A stretch of 7,498 nt of DNA, taken from contig JAJXXN010000334.1 of NCBI GenBank assembly GCA_021781075.1, forward strand, positions 1 through 7,498, in the 5' to 3' direction. The DNA is from Acidobacteriota bacterium (GTDB lineage Bacteria > Acidobacteriota > Terriglobia > Terriglobales > Acidobacteriaceae). Below the pieces are notes generated by a model. It saw only the letters and a program-made list of their open reading frames with translations, searched no databases and had not been told where the DNA came from. The position numbers and the translations under genes are program-made. Below, one piece after another: positions 1-5,691 of the stretch (positions within the stretch are counted from its first letter, which is position 1; each line of letters opens with the position of its first letter).

Positions 1-199
1 TGTTCTGCGATCTTTGCAATGAAACAAAATTGCCCCAAATTTCCTTCGTCTCTCCTTGTTCGCCACAGCGACTCATAGGTAACACCGTCCGCTTGCCTTG
101 AAGTTCTACGACATAAATGCCTGGTGGTGGAGCCAAAACCTCCAAAACGCCTTGGTTCTGAGGACCAACATCGGAGAACTGCCGTGAAACCCTTGGAAT
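1..199 (-). other. Unassigned lower-GC stretch with an open frame running off the left edge
   Basis: No gene is recognised here. On the minus strand one frame is free of stops from just after the TAG at 202-200 to the left edge, about 66 codons, and it would continue outside the window. It contains a Pro-rich stretch (APPPGIYVVEL) and one in-frame ATG at 76-74. Its third codon positions are not GC-rich, unlike every confident gene in the window. A sigma-70-like promoter at 211-238 points into it, which is the only support for transcription. It could be the start of a real leftward gene, a remnant, or non-coding DNA. I do not assign a product. Confidence 0.2.
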
Positions 200-455
200 C
201 TATAGCCTGAAGGATAGCAGGGGCGGCGTCGATGTCAACCCGCTTTCGGCCGCCTGCCAGGCCGTCGCGTTCAGCAGCTCCGCTCCCGCCGGCACATGCG
301 CCAATGACGCCTACGCGGGCCCGTTTACCGTGTCCATCGGCACGCACACCGATTGCGATCCCTCGCCGATGTTGGCCGGCTTGACCCCGATCGCTTTGGC
401 CTCCTCGATCGCCTGCTCTTCCTCGTAGAGTCGGCGCAAGACCGCGATCGCTCGC
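200..455. other. Unidentified GC3-rich stretch, open on both strands; possible gene remnant
   Basis: This stretch ends at the break in the quinone oxidoreductase gene. A plus-strand frame is open from 162 to the TAG at 426-428. A minus-strand frame is open from the qor side to the TAG at 313-311. The two frames share the same third codon positions, which are strongly GC-rich, so base use suggests a coding past but cannot tell the strand. The minus reading has a charged, helix-like stretch (RRLYEEEQAIEEAKAIGVKP); the plus reading is rich in Ala, Ser and Pro and has several Cys. Neither has a good start codon with a Shine-Dalgarno sequence, and I recognise no family. The likeliest reading is the remnant of another gene joined to qor by rearrangement. 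Confidence 0.25.
211..238 (-). promoter_or_regulatory. Sigma-70-like promoter pointing left
   Basis: On the minus strand a perfect -35 hexamer TTGACA (238-233) is followed after 16 bases by TATCCT (216-211), which matches the -10 consensus at 4 of 6 positions. Transcription would begin near 204 and run left into the unassigned stretch 1-199. The -35 match is exact, but no gene is identified downstream and the flanking sequence looks rearranged, so it may be a chance match. Confidence 0.3.
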
Positions 456-830
456 GTGCGACTGACCGAGGGCAAGGGCGTGGACGTGGTGTATGACTCG
501 GTGGGTAGAACGACCTTTGAGAAGAGCCTGAACTGCCTGCGCCCGCGTGGCATGATGGTTTTGTTTGGCGCGGCCAGCGGCCCCGTGCCAAGCTTTGATC
601 TGATTCAACTGAGTTCGAAGGGGTCGCTCTACATCACGCGGCCGACGTTGTGGCATTACATTGCGACACACGCCGAGTTGGAGCAGCGCGCCGGCGAGGT
701 GTTGGGGATGGTTGCCGATGGCTCACTGCAATTGCGTATGGAGAACATGTATCCCCTGGCGGAGGCTGGTCAGGCGCACATTGACCTTGAAAACCGGAAG
801 ACGACGGGGAAGATTTTGCTGGAACCGTGA
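456..830 (+). pseudogene. qor: C-terminal fragment of NADPH:quinone oxidoreductase (zinc-type alcohol dehydrogenase superfamily)
   Basis: Intact Qor is about 325 residues and reduces quinones with NADPH. Only the last ~120 residues are here, covering the second half of the nucleotide-binding Rossmann domain and the C-terminal strand of the catalytic domain. Recognisable parts, in order, are GVDVVYDSVG, CLRPRGMMVLFG, the KGSLYITRPTL stretch, a YPLAEAGQAH segment and the closing GKILLEP; all fit the E. coli Qor C-terminus. The missing part includes the quinone site and the GxGxxG cofactor loop. The GTG at 456 is merely the first start-like codon after a stop at 426-428 and has no convincing ribosome binding site. 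Resemblance to Qor begins at LTEGKG (about 462), and the residue usually found between VR and LT is absent, placing the break near 455-462. The 3' end is intact and a terminator-like stem-loop follows. It cannot make a working reductase alone. A genomic rearrangement or a misjoined assembly would both explain it. Confidence 0.8.
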
Positions 831-897
831 AACGCATCGTCTGGCCAGTGGTGATTCCGGGCCAATGGGCCGCAAGGATGCTGCGAGGAAAGACACC

Positions 898-937
898 AGG
901 GAACAGCTTGCGCGAGGAGCCGCGGGCTGTTCCCTTT
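898..937 (+). terminator. Strong stem-loop between qor remnant and sirtuin gene; probable intrinsic terminator
   Basis: Bases 898-907 (AGGGAACAGC) pair perfectly with 926-935 (GCTGTTCCCT), a 10-bp stem. The enclosed bases can form a second 4-bp stem, CGCG at 911-914 with CGCG at 921-924. The sequence after the stem runs TTT (935-937), then CATGCTTT, so the U tract is short and broken. It lies 67 bases after the qor stop and 29 bases before the sirtuin start. It therefore either ends qor transcription or sits in the sirtuin leader, where it could attenuate read-through. No good promoter is visible between it and the sirtuin start. Confidence 0.6.
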
Positions 938-952
938 CATGCTTTGCGGACT

Positions 953-957
953 AAGGG
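953..957 (+). promoter_or_regulatory. Ribosome binding site of the sirtuin gene
   Basis: AAGGG at 953-957 lies 7 bases before the ATG at 965. It supports 965 as the start rather than the upstream in-frame GTG at 827, because translation from 827 would have to run through the terminator-like stem-loop and would add 46 residues that do not resemble any sirtuin. Confidence 0.6.
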
Positions 958-964
958 CGAACTT

Positions 965-1684
965 ATGCACAGCCAGATTTTGATTTATCCCGCAGACCGC
1001 GTTTTTGTGCTGACCGGTGCGGGCGTGAGCGCGGAGAGCGGGCTGGCGACCTTTCGCGCGTCGGATGGGTTGTGGGCAGGCTACCGGCTGGAGGATGTCT
1101 GCACACCGGATGCGTGGGAGCGCGACCCGTGGAAGGTCTGGGAGTTTTACTCGGCGCGGCGCAGGGCCGCCTTCGCGGCGAAACCGAATGCCGCGCACCG
1201 GGCGTTGGGCGAGCTGGAAAAGCGGCTGGGCGAAAGGTTTTTCCTTTGCACGCAAAATGTGGATGAACTCCATGAGTTGGGCGGGTCATTCAATCTGGTC
1301 CACATGCATGGAGAGCTGGCAAAGGCGCGCTGTGAGGCGGCGTGCGGCGCGGAGCCGGTGGACGACAGAAGGATCTATGAGTCACTGCATGAAGTGGGCC
1401 ACTGCCGCTGTGGCGCGCGGTTGCGCCCGCACATAGTCTTCTTTGGCGAGACGCCGCTGGAACTCAGCCGCATCCAGGATGAGATCAACCGCGCGACGGT
1501 GATGGTTGTGATTGGGACATCGGGTTCAGTTTACCCGGCGGCGAATTTTGTGCAGTGGGCGCGGTTGAACAAGGCGCGGACAATTTACATCGGGCCCGAG
1601 GCGCCACTCAACGCAGGTGCGTTTTCGATCACGGTGGAGGGCAAGGCTGGCGAAGTGCTGCCGGGTCTGTTTCGTGTGGAGTAG
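965..1684 (+). CDS. cobB: NAD-dependent protein deacylase, CobB-type (class III-like) sirtuin
   Basis: This cytoplasmic enzyme of 239 residues, a usual length for bacterial sirtuins, removes acyl groups from lysines, consuming NAD and releasing nicotinamide and O-acyl-ADP-ribose. NAD-binding motifs are GAGVSAESGLATFR (residues 18-31), TQNVDELH (96-103) and GTSGSVYPAA (184-193). The catalytic histidine is H115 in HMHGEL. Zinc-ligand candidates are C123, C127, C147 and C149, before RLRPHIVFFGE (152-162). The helix with FYSAR carries Y62 and R65, matching the Tyr-x-x-Arg pair that in SIRT5 and E. coli CobB binds acidic acyl groups, so desuccinylation or demalonylation is predicted besides deacetylation. 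The stretch that is usually NLEPS is IGPEAPLNA (209-217). ATG 965 is chosen for its AAGGG and because residue 1 lies just before the first strand. No neighbour shares its role; the acetyl-CoA synthetase gene with which cobB is functionally linked is not in the window. The family is certain; acyl preference is inferred from two residues. Confidence 0.93.
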   Translation: MHSQILIYPADRVFVLTGAGVSAESGLATFRASDGLWAGYRLEDVCTPDAWERDPWKVWEFYSARRRAAFAAKPNAAHRALGELEKRLGERFFLCTQNVDELHELGGSFNLVHMHGELAKARCEAACGAEPVDDRRIYESLHEVGHCRCGARLRPHIVFFGETPLELSRIQDEINRATVMVVIGTSGSVYPAANFVQWARLNKARTIYIGPEAPLNAGAFSITVEGKAGEVLPGLFRVE

Positions 1685-1694
1685 CGACTTTGGA

Positions 1695-1745
1695 CTCAGC
1701 CACTGCGTGGTGAGGGACGGAGGAGTTGATTGAACGTCCAATTTT
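1695..1745. terminator. Stem-loops between the convergent sirtuin and receptor genes; possible weak bidirectional terminator
   Basis: The 112-base gap between the two convergent genes holds two hairpins. The first pairs 1695-1698 (CTCA) with 1711-1714 (TGAG) and 1700-1703 (CCAC) with 1707-1710 (GTGG), leaving one bulged G and a three-base loop. The second pairs GGACG (1715-1719) with CGTCC (1735-1739), with a long loop, and is followed on the plus strand by AATTTTGTT. Neither has a full U tract directly after a strong stem, so factor-independent termination is only a possibility. Confidence 0.3.
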
Positions 1746-1796
1746 GTTCTCCCGATGCCATTCCCTGTCCCCCATCCCTAGTCATTATTTTCCCGA

Positions 1797-4103
1797 TTAA
1801 AAATGAAACCTGTATTTTAATTCCGCCTGGAACATCCGCGGGTCGTTCATGTGGAAGCCGCCGACGGTGATGGAGTTGTCGAGCAGCACGCGGTGGTTGG
1901 TGACATTGATGATGGTCCCGGTGCATTGGAGGCGGCTGCCGAAGCTGTGGCCGGCGGCGATGTCAAAGGTGGTGTGTGCGGGAAGGTAATTTCCCTGATA
2001 GGGGCCAAAGCCGGAGCCGGCGAGGCCGTTTGTGAAGCCGGATCCATAGTAGACATTGGTGGCGAACCAACTGGACTTTGGCAGCGTGGCGGTGAAGCCG
2101 GTGTTGAGCGTGTCACGCTGGTCGTGGTCCACGGGGAAATAACCGGGTCCCAGGTTACAGGCGGGGTCGCTGGGGTCGGAGCAGGTGAAGCCGCCGATGA
2201 TGTTGCCACGCTGCTCGGCAATCTGGTTGGAGTAGCTCAGATGAAAGTAGCCAAAGCGTTCAATGCGTGGTGAGCGCAGGGTCATCTCCCATCCGCGGAC
2301 CAATGCGCCATCCACGGCGATGGGGAAGTAGATGTTGGATTCACCAAGGTTTGAGTGGTCGAGGAAGTTGTTGATGCGGGTTCTGAAGTTGTCAATGTCC
2401 AGGGCCCAGCCACGCCAGGGTATCTGCACGCCAAACTGGTTCTCCTCGTCGCGCTCCGAGGGCAGGGCGGAAAACTGGTTTTGCCCGCCGCCGAGATTTT
2501 GGCCGTAGTTGATCAACGATTGCGCAGGCGTGAGGATGGGCGCGGGCTGGAAGAAGTGGCCATAGAAGCCGCGGAAGACCCAGTGCAGGCGCGGCAGCTC
2601 GACGGTGGCTCCGATTCGGGGGTAAAAGGCAGATTCGTTGAGCCAGGCGTGGTAGTTGGAATAGCGCATGCCGCCGAGCAACGTAACGTGGTCGCCGAGC
2701 CGCAGATGGTCACTGAAATAAAACTCTGCCAGCCCGGCGCCGGCCGTGGAAACGGTGTTGGGGAAGCTGGGCGTGGTGCCGTAGTTGACGAGCAGCCCAT
2801 AGAGGTCGTTTTCCGACTGGTAAAAACCATAGCCGCCGGCGGAGAAATCATTGGCTTTCACGCTGATGCGCAGGTCCGCCTGTCCTCCGCCATAGCCTGA
2901 GTTTTGGTGCCAGGTTGTGGCCACCGGCTGGTCGATGGGAAGTGAATCATATTTGGAGAGATTGTAGTGGTAGAACGGTGCGAGTTCGAAGAGTGCTTTT
3001 TGGCTGAGAGTCCGCACCCAGTCGAGAATCAGGAAACCGTCGCGCTCGGTTTGCGCATCGCGCAAGCCAACCGAGGCGTAATAGCCGGAGAGCGCCTGCC
3101 AGTCCGTGGTGCTGGGGTCGTAGGGAATGTCAAAGTAATCCTGTCGCAGCTGCGCGTCGAGCCGGAGCTGGTCTTTCGCCGTCTGGTTGCGGGTCAGGTT
3201 GAGGAAGCCGCTCTCGGAGTTGGTGGCATCGTGGTAAATATCCGTGACTGGCGTAGCCAAGCCATAATTGGAGCGGTAGCCGTTGGCGCTCGCATACCAC
3301 GCGGTTTTTTCCGAGTGGTTTCCGAAAGAGAGTTGTCCTTCGCCGGTTCCGAGGTTGCCGCCTTCCAGCAGGAACTCAGCTTCGCGGTTGCGCTCGAAAC
3401 CATTACGGGGCAGCACGTTGAACATGCCATAGGTGCGGTCGCCAAGTTCCGCGGCATAACTTCCGCGCTCGACCTCCAGTGAATCAATGTCCTTGGGGTC
3501 GATCTGCGGGCCGACGTTCGACGCAATCTTGGTGTTGGGGATCGCCACGCCGTCGATGAGCCAGGTGGTCTGGTGGCCGCCGCGCATGTGCAGCATGTCG
3601 TGGGTCATATAGGCGCCGGGCACGTAGTCGGTAATCATCTCGGTGCCGACCGTGCGCGATGCGCCGGGAGTCTGGTCAATTTCAGCCCGGGTGATGAGGG
3701 TGCTTGGCGTGACTGTGTCGGGGGCCAGCGTTTGCGCACTGGAGTTGACGATGACGGTGGTGCTGGTTTGCGCAATGGGAAGAATGAGGTGGAAAACAGG
3801 ATTGGTGTCGCTGGTCAGCGTGATGGCCTCCGTGGTTGTGGCAAATCCGGAGGCCTCGGCGGTCAACTGGTAGACGCCGAGCGGGGCTTGATCAAAATGA
3901 AAAACGCCCTCCTTGCCAGTCGTGGTGGTCAGCATGAAATCGGAATTCGCGGCCTTCAGCGTGACCTGTGCGCCGACGATGGGCCGATGCGCAGGGTCAT
4001 GCACAATGCCTTCCACTTTGGCAAAGATGCTGGCACGCGCGCCTGTGACGAACAGCAAAGCGAAGACAAAAAAAATGAATGGGGAATGAACGGATGATTT
4101 CAC
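1797..4103 (-). CDS. TonB-dependent outer-membrane receptor with N-terminal carboxypeptidase-regulatory-like domain
   Basis: A 768-residue outer-membrane transporter precursor, predicted to import a large or scarce substrate using energy from TonB-ExbB-ExbD. A signal peptide covers residues 1-24: a short basic start, the hydrophobic FIFFVFALLFV, and a cleavage site after ARA. Residues 28-110 form a CarboxypepD_reg-like beta-sandwich (EGIVHDPAHRPIVGAQVTL, then GVFHFDQAPLGVYQLTAEASGF). TTVIVN (115-120) is a plausible TonB box. The plug domain (about 130-236) has MRGGHQTTWLIDGV and IDSLEVERGSYAAELGDRTYG. The beta-barrel fills the rest and ends in YRFHF with the terminal Phe expected for BAM-dependent insertion. 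Cys641 and Cys649 bracket a likely extracellular loop and may form a disulfide. It is shorter than the ~1,100-residue OAR-like receptors common in Acidobacteriota. The start is GTG at 4103-4101; an in-frame TGA lies two codons upstream, no ATG precedes the signal peptide, and no clear Shine-Dalgarno is present. No substrate genes flank it, so the substrate is unknown. Confidence 0.93.
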   Translation of the reverse strand: MKSSVHSPFIFFVFALLFVTGARASIFAKVEGIVHDPAHRPIVGAQVTLKAANSDFMLTTTTGKEGVFHFDQAPLGVYQLTAEASGFATTTEAITLTSDTNPVFHLILPIAQTSTTVIVNSSAQTLAPDTVTPSTLITRAEIDQTPGASRTVGTEMITDYVPGAYMTHDMLHMRGGHQTTWLIDGVAIPNTKIASNVGPQIDPKDIDSLEVERGSYAAELGDRTYGMFNVLPRNGFERNREAEFLLEGGNLGTGEGQLSFGNHSEKTAWYASANGYRSNYGLATPVTDIYHDATNSESGFLNLTRNQTAKDQLRLDAQLRQDYFDIPYDPSTTDWQALSGYYASVGLRDAQTERDGFLILDWVRTLSQKALFELAPFYHYNLSKYDSLPIDQPVATTWHQNSGYGGGQADLRISVKANDFSAGGYGFYQSENDLYGLLVNYGTTPSFPNTVSTAGAGLAEFYFSDHLRLGDHVTLLGGMRYSNYHAWLNESAFYPRIGATVELPRLHWVFRGFYGHFFQPAPILTPAQSLINYGQNLGGGQNQFSALPSERDEENQFGVQIPWRGWALDIDNFRTRINNFLDHSNLGESNIYFPIAVDGALVRGWEMTLRSPRIERFGYFHLSYSNQIAEQRGNIIGGFTCSDPSDPACNLGPGYFPVDHDQRDTLNTGFTATLPKSSWFATNVYYGSGFTNGLAGSGFGPYQGNYLPAHTTFDIAAGHSFGSRLQCTGTIINVTNHRVLLDNSITVGGFHMNDPRMFQAELKYRFHF

Positions 4104-4149
4104 AATTCAATGCTACCGGCAAACAAAGCAGATTGAGTTGGAGTTGGCC

Positions 4150-4164
4150 GCGACAAATTGTCGC
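4150..4164. promoter_or_regulatory. Perfect palindrome GCGACAA-A-TTGTCGC, candidate operator
   Basis: Two 7-base arms, GCGACAA at 4150-4156 and TTGTCGC at 4158-4164, are perfect inverted repeats around a single A. The site lies in the divergent region between the receptor gene and hom, 47 bases from the receptor start codon and 157 bases from the hom start. A symmetric element of this size fits a dimeric repressor or activator. Its position favours control of the receptor gene. No regulator gene adjoins it, and I do not recognise the motif as a known box. Confidence 0.4.
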
Positions 4165-4240
4165 AGCGTGGAGTGTGATTCGGCTCACAGAAAATTCACC
4201 AGCACGGATGCTTCAGGCTGCTTCCAAATCCGCATTGAGC

Positions 4241-4270
4241 TTGCCGGTTTTCATTATCGGGTAAGATAAA
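4241..4270 (+). promoter_or_regulatory. Weak sigma-70-like promoter candidate for hom
   Basis: TTGCCG (4241-4246) and GATAAA (4265-4270) each match the -35 and -10 consensus at 4 of 6 positions and are separated by 18 bases. Transcription would start near 4277 and give a leader of about 45 bases. It is the best candidate seen upstream of hom, but the match is modest. Confidence 0.25.
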
Positions 4271-4306
4271 AAGACCACCCATTCGATTATTAGAACAATG
4301 CATTTA

Positions 4307-4313
4307 GGAGAGG
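4307..4313 (+). promoter_or_regulatory. Strong ribosome binding site that sets the hom start
   Basis: GGAGAGG at 4307-4313 lies 8 bases before ATG 4322, good Shine-Dalgarno spacing. The in-frame ATG at 4298 precedes this site and has no purine-rich sequence at a proper distance, so 4322 is preferred. Confidence 0.75.
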
Positions 4314-4321
4314 TATTCATC

Positions 4322-5584
4322 ATGAACGCTGAGAAGAGCACCCGTCATTCATTGCGCATTGCGCTCTTTGGTTTTGGAACGGTGGGGCAATCCGTGGCGC
4401 GGATTTTGACTGAGCTGCGGCCCGAAGGTCTGGAACTGACGCAAATCTTCAACCGCAACGTGGCGCGCAAAAAAGTGGATTGGGTCGGTGCCGATGTGGT
4501 TTGGAGCGAGGACGCAGATGCGGTGCTGAACTCGGGTGTTGACGTGGTGGTGGAGTTGATGGGTGGCCTTGAGCCGGCGGGCGGCTGGATTGAGCGCGCG
4601 CTCAAGAGCGGCAAGAGCGTGGTGACGGCGAACAAGAAACTGATTGCCTACCGCGGCGTGGAACTGGAGAAGATGGCAGCGGAGAAGGGCGGCCACATCA
4701 AGTATGGCGCCGCAGTGGCCGGCGGCATTCCGGTGATCCCGGGACTTGAGCAGGGGCTGGCTGGCGACCAGGTCAACCGCATTGAGGGGATTTTGAATGG
4801 AACCTGCAATTTCATCCTCAGTGAGATGGAGCAGGGGGCGGATTTCAACGCGGTGCTGGCCGAGGCGCAGAAGCGCGGGTATGCCGAGGCCGACCCGACC
4901 GAGGATGTGGGCGGATTTGATGCGCGGGCCAAGCTTGCCATTTTGATGCGCCTTGCCATGCGCGTGCACGTCAACCCGGACGAGATTTCGCCGCGTCCCA
5001 TCACGGCAGTGGCCCCGATTGACTTCAGCTATGCGCGCGACCTTGGCTGCACCATCCGGCAGATATCGCGCGCCGAGTGCGTGGGCGGACATGTTGCGGC
5101 CAGCGTGGGCCCATCGCTGGTGCCACTCACATCGCCCATTGCCTGGTCGCGCGCGATGATGAACATGGTGATGCTCAGTGGGCGTTTTGGCGGCGATGTC
5201 ATCTTCAGCGGCCACGGCGCCGGGGGCAGTCCGACGGCTGTTGCGGTGGTCAGCGACCTGATTGCGCTGGCGTCCGGCTCACGGCGCGTTGAGATTGCGA
5301 GCGAACGCGCGGCCATCGGCACCGAGAGCGAGGTGGCGCATTACATTCGCTTCCGCGTGAAAGACCGGCCGGGGATTGTGGCCGACATTGCCGGCGCGCT
5401 GGCAAAGGAAAAGATCAACATCAATGCGATTGTGCAGAAGCCGGGCTGCCCAAGTGATGACCTGCCGTTTGTTGTCACTGTTGAGCCGTGCAAGGCGTCG
5501 GCGCTCAAGCGCGCGCTTGATGCAATCAAGCAATGCGATTATCTGGTGGAGGAGCCGCTGGACATGCAGATACTCAGCGCGTAA
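4322..5584 (+). CDS. hom: Homoserine dehydrogenase with C-terminal ACT domain
   Basis: This cytoplasmic enzyme reduces L-aspartate 4-semialdehyde to L-homoserine with NAD(P)H, the branch step toward threonine, methionine and isoleucine. It has 420 residues, close to the usual length of the monofunctional form. The N-terminal Rossmann domain opens with the dinucleotide loop ALFGFGTVGQS (14-24), followed by VVELMGG (76-82) and TANKKLI (102-108) with the catalytic-type lysine K105. The substrate domain has ILNGTCNFIL (157-166), EADPTEDVGG (189-198), and D200 and K204 in FDARAKLAIL, equivalent to the catalytic Asp-x3-Lys pair of yeast homoserine dehydrogenase. GHGAGGSPTA (297-306) is also conserved. 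An ACT domain starts near residue 340 (YIRFRVKDRPGIVADIAGAL), which suggests feedback control by an amino acid, usually threonine. There is no fused aspartokinase. thrB, thrC and lysC are not adjacent, so it appears to be transcribed alone. All key residues are present. Confidence 0.97.
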   Translation: MNAEKSTRHSLRIALFGFGTVGQSVARILTELRPEGLELTQIFNRNVARKKVDWVGADVVWSEDADAVLNSGVDVVVELMGGLEPAGGWIERALKSGKSVVTANKKLIAYRGVELEKMAAEKGGHIKYGAAVAGGIPVIPGLEQGLAGDQVNRIEGILNGTCNFILSEMEQGADFNAVLAEAQKRGYAEADPTEDVGGFDARAKLAILMRLAMRVHVNPDEISPRPITAVAPIDFSYARDLGCTIRQISRAECVGGHVAASVGPSLVPLTSPIAWSRAMMNMVMLSGRFGGDVIFSGHGAGGSPTAVAVVSDLIALASGSRRVEIASERAAIGTESEVAHYIRFRVKDRPGIVADIAGALAKEKININAIVQKPGCPSDDLPFVVTVEPCKASALKRALDAIKQCDYLVEEPLDMQILSA

Positions 5585-5586
5585 TT

Positions 5587-5609
5587 GCATTGCCATTCGC
5601 AGGCAATGC
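5587..5609 (+). terminator. Perfect 8-bp stem-loop directly after hom
   Basis: GCATTGCC (5587-5594) pairs perfectly with GGCAATGC (5602-5609) around a 7-base loop, starting two bases after the hom stop codon. No T run follows on either strand, so it is not a canonical intrinsic terminator. It may stop or protect the 3' end of the hom transcript, and may also serve the convergent regulator gene. Confidence 0.45.
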
Positions 5610-5691
5610 GGCAAGATTCATGCGGCCAGGCACGCGCCCGCCGTGGGCCAGTTGAACGAGCAGCCACAAGGGCGGGATGGTTTGCCGGGAA

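Noticed and set aside
311..553. An 80-codon minus-strand frame considered as a recombinase or resolvase tail
   Set aside because: Its first half is antisense to the qor fragment, and the remaining charged helix does not match a resolvase helix-turn-helix well enough to name.
827..964. A 46-residue N-terminal extension of the sirtuin starting at GTG 827, overlapping the qor stop as GTGA
   Set aside because: The overlap looks like translational coupling, but the extension resembles no sirtuin, spans the strong stem-loop at 898-935, and the ATG at 965 has its own Shine-Dalgarno sequence.
770..1273. A 167-codon minus-strand open frame across the qor-sirtuin boundary
   Set aside because: It overlaps the sirtuin coding region and the terminator stem, has no recognisable domain, and fits a chance open frame in GC-rich DNA.
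2355..2900. Plus-strand open frames of up to 181 codons inside the receptor gene, with others at 1851-2273, 2967-3482 and 3573-4097
   Set aside because: They are antisense shadows of a continuous receptor frame that has signal peptide, plug and barrel features.
4130..4156. A receptor-gene promoter with TTGTCG overlapping the palindrome as its -35
   Set aside because: The best -10 at a suitable distance is CAATCT with only 15 bases of spacing, too weak to report as a feature.
4298..4321. ATG 4298 as the hom start, adding eight residues
   Set aside because: The GGAGAGG ribosome site lies downstream of this codon and is correctly spaced for ATG 4322.
4349..5215. A 288-codon open frame on the minus strand inside hom
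   Set aside because: It lies wholly antisense to a gene with all catalytic motifs, is rich in His, Arg and Ala as expected of a GC-rich shadow frame, and shows no family motif.
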